Shown here: piece after piece, positions 62,108 through 64,000 of the stretch
Numbering within the stretch: the first letter of the stretch is position 1
How the letters are laid out: the number at the start of each line of letters is the position of its first letter
NCBI RefSeq assembly: GCF_030388665.1
Contig: NZ_CP128846.1
Coordinates: 6,584,501 to 6,648,500 of the forward strand
DNA from: Streptomyces flavofungini
GTDB lineage: Bacteria > Actinomycetota > Actinomycetes > Streptomycetales > Streptomycetaceae
Length of the DNA stretch: 64,000 bases
Direction: 5' to 3'
Notes under the pieces: generated by a model
The model's input: the letters and a program-made list of their open reading frames with translations, nothing else
What the model was told of the DNA's origin: nothing
The model's database searches: none
Translations under genes and position numbers: made by a program

Positions 62108-64000
62108 ATGGACAAGCGGTACGAGGTCTACTGTCTGGCCGACAGACACTTCTACGAGACCCCGGACCGGCTGTCCGCGCCCGAACAGGCCGACACGGTG
62201 TACGCGACCGCCCGCCGCCCCGTCCCCGACGGATGGCGCGCCGAGCGCGCCGGCGACTGGCTGACCCTGGTCCCCGTCGACGACGAGGGCACCGTGCTGC
62301 CCGCGCCCCAGCAGGGCTGGAAGATCCATGTCTCCGCCACGCGCGCCGACGCCGACGAGGTCGCCGCGGCCGTCTGGGACTACTGCGTGCCGCGCCGGGT
62401 GCCGTTCAAGTTCGTGCCGGGACCGGCGCTGCTCCTGCTGCGCAACAGCAAGTACGCGGGCCGCGACAAGAGCGGCAAGTTCGTCACCGTCTACCCCGCG
62501 GACGAGCAGCAACTCCACACGGTGCTGCGGGAGTTGGGCAAGATCCTCGACGGCCGTGAGGGGCCCTACGTCCTCACCGATCTGCGCTGGGGCGAGGGCC
62601 CGCTGTACGTGCGCTACGGCGCCTTCACGCGCCGCGTGTGCGACGACGGACGCGGCCGGATGGTCCCCGCGATCGAGGACGCCGACGGCCGGCTCGTGCC
62701 GGACTCGCGCGAGCCGGCCTTCAAGGTCCCCGCCTGGGTGACCCTGCCCGACTTCCTGAAGCCGCACCTCGACGCCCGTGACGCGACCAACGTCAAGGAC
62801 CTCCCGTACCGCCTGGAGAAGGCCCTGCACTTCTCCAACGGCGGTGGCGTGTACGTCGGCACCGACACCCGCGACGGCCGCAAGGTCGTCCTGAAGGAGG
62901 GCCGCCCGCACGCGGGCCTCGCCGCCGACGGCGCCGACGCCGTCACCCGCCTCGAACGCGAGAAGGACGCCCTGGAGAAGCTGTCCGGGCTCGGCGTCGC
63001 CCCCGAGGTGCGGGACTGGTTCGAGCTCGGCGGCCACCGCTTCCTCGTCATGGACTTCCTCCAGGGCCGCACCCTCAACTCCTTCTTCGCCGACCGCCAC
63101 CCGCTGTGCGTGCACGAGCCGTCCGCCGAGGACGTCTCCGCGTACACCCGCTGGGCGCTGCGGATCCACGCGCTCGTGGAGGAGGCGGTGGCGGCCGTGC
63201 ACGCGCGCGGCGTCGTCTTCAACGACCTGCACCTGTTCAACATCATGGTCGCGCCCGACGAGCAGTCCGTCTCGCTCCTGGACTTCGAGGCCGCCGCCGG
63301 GGTGGACCAGCCGGGACGGCAGGCCCTCGCGCACCCCGGCTTCGTCGCGCCCGCCGACCGCAGCGGCACCGGCATCGACCGCTACGCCCTGGCCTGCCTG
63401 CGCCTGGCCCTGTTCCTGCCCGTCACCACGCTCCTGGTCATCGACCGCGAGAAGGCGGCGCACCTGGCCGAGGTGATCGCGACCGAGTTCCCCGAAGTGC
63501 CCCGGGAGTTCCTGGACCAGGCGGTCGCGGAGATCACCGGAGCAGCCGGGGACGCCGGGGCGGGCGCCGTCGGGGAGGCGAGGACCACCGCGGAGGCGGA
63601 GGGGGAGGGAGACGCCGAGGGGGAGACGTCCCGGGAGCGCCGGACCGGCTCGGGCCGACGCGTACGGGACTTCGTCGTCGAACCGCGGGACTGGCCCCGC
63701 AGCCGGGACTCCATGACCGCGGCCCTCCTCGCCTCCGCCACACCGGAGCGCGACGACCGGCTCTTCCCCGGCGACGTCGGGCAGTTCGCCGACGGCGGCG
63801 GGCTCGGACTCGCGTACGGCGCGGCCGGGGTCCTGTACGCGCTCGCCGAGACCGGCGCGCAGCGCTACGAGGAGGGCGAGCACTGGCTCCTGAAGCACAC
63901 CGCCCCACCCCCCGCGGGCACCCCGCTCGGCCTGCACGACGGCATCGCGGGCATCGCCCACGTCCTGGACCGCCTCGGCCACCGCACCCGTGCCCTCGAC
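62108..64000 (+). CDS. Class III lanthionine synthetase LanKC (partial)
   Basis: The N-terminal 631 residues of a lanthipeptide synthetase, cut by the right edge. Residues 1 to about 230 are the lyase-like domain (MDKRYEVYCLADRHFYETPD, KFVPGPALLLLRNSKYAGRD). Residues about 240-470 are a Ser/Thr kinase-like domain with VVLKEGRPHAG, the catalytic loop VVFNDLHLFNIMV and LLDFEAAAGVDQPG. After an Ala/Glu-rich linker, the LanC-like cyclase domain begins (FADGGGLGLAYGAAGVLYAL). It phosphorylates and eliminates Ser/Thr in a precursor and cyclises Cys onto them, as RamC/AmfT do for SapB. A good GGAGGGG site precedes the ATG. The precursor gene is not visible and may lie beyond the window. Confidence 0.9.
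   Translation, partial: MDKRYEVYCLADRHFYETPDRLSAPEQADTVYATARRPVPDGWRAERAGDWLTLVPVDDEGTVLPAPQQGWKIHVSATRADADEVAAAVWDYCVPRRVPFKFVPGPALLLLRNSKYAGRDKSGKFVTVYPADEQQLHTVLRELGKILDGREGPYVLTDLRWGEGPLYVRYGAFTRRVCDDGRGRMVPAIEDADGRLVPDSREPAFKVPAWVTLPDFLKPHLDARDATNVKDLPYRLEKALHFSNGGGVYVGTDTRDGRKVVLKEGRPHAGLAADGADAVTRLEREKDALEKLSGLGVAPEVRDWFELGGHRFLVMDFLQGRTLNSFFADRHPLCVHEPSAEDVSAYTRWALRIHALVEEAVAAVHARGVVFNDLHLFNIMVAPDEQSVSLLDFEAAAGVDQPGRQALAHPGFVAPADRSGTGIDRYALACLRLALFLPVTTLLVIDREKAAHLAEVIATEFPEVPREFLDQAVAEITGAAGDAGAGAVGEARTTAEAEGEGDAEGETSRERRTGSGRRVRDFVVEPRDWPRSRDSMTAALLASATPERDDRLFPGDVGQFADGGGLGLAYGAAGVLYALAETGAQRYEEGEHWLLKHTAPPPAGTPLGLHDGIAGIAHVLDRLGHRTRALD

Overview
The window is a very GC-rich actinobacterial chromosome segment and reads as Streptomyces core DNA. 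The evidence is GTG/TTG starts, dense antisense open frames typical of about 70% GC, actinobacterial families (DUF3052, DUF6461, DUF6879 remnant, SCO2322 family, ECF-type B12 importer, LanKC), a tRNA-Val, and several long perfect hairpin terminators. There is no phage, transposon or CRISPR array. Most of the window looks like housekeeping and niche-adaptation genes. Both ends cut a gene: aceE on the left and a class III lanthionine synthetase on the right.

Region 1 (1-13.3 kb): aceE, a DUF3052 gene, an AhpE/BCP-type peroxiredoxin, then a Ter (tellurium/stress) island. The island holds two canonical TerD proteins, a DUF475 TerC-like membrane protein, a TerA-like protein, and a divergent TerD with a Pro/Tyr-rich tail. 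It continues with a tightly coupled three-gene module: HpcH/CitE-like lyase, a fused double phosphoribosyltransferase (PRTase-TRSP plus StiP-type), and a HAD hydrolase. This matches the enzymatic module described for Ter stress systems and predicted to make or modify a nucleotide-like metabolite.

Region 2 (13.4-32.3 kb): FmdB zinc ribbon, a KDG kinase/KDPG aldolase pair, membrane and lipoproteins, tRNA-Val followed by a decayed DUF6879 fragment, and two paralogous GlxA-type regulators flanking a secreted S1 protease. Then come DedA, a probable copper-only secreted superoxide dismutase, DoxX, a large FAD/NAD(P)-binding protein, a PhoD-like phosphatase and a secreted HNH nuclease. Several short tandem repeats sit exactly at gene 3' ends.

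Region 3 (32.3-47.2 kb): a yybP-ykoY (manganese) riboswitch in front of a GDT1/UPF0016 exporter, a HAD phosphatase, a peptidoglycan-binding protein, an MFS pump with a fused winged-helix tail, and GNAT. An MhuD-like heme-degrading monooxygenase keeps all three MhuD active-site residues. FHA, O-methyltransferase and MFS genes follow, then a GT87/PAP2 fusion and a large membrane protein.

Region 4 (47.2-64 kb): a CYP125-type P450 divergent from a FadA5-like thiolase, the arrangement of the mycobacterial cholesterol locus. Farther on are an SDR, an MBL hydrolase, and an aldehyde dehydrogenase with a 3Fe-4S ferredoxin. Four promoters here carry a TAGAACNNGT motif resembling the KstR box, which suggests one small regulon for sterol or terpenoid side-chain oxidation. 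Inside this stretch lies a five-gene, end-overlapping operon behind a cobalamin riboswitch: an intrinsic-factor-like surface protein, an SCO2322 protein, and ECF T, A-A and S components. It is most simply a complete B12 capture and import system. The window ends in lanKC.
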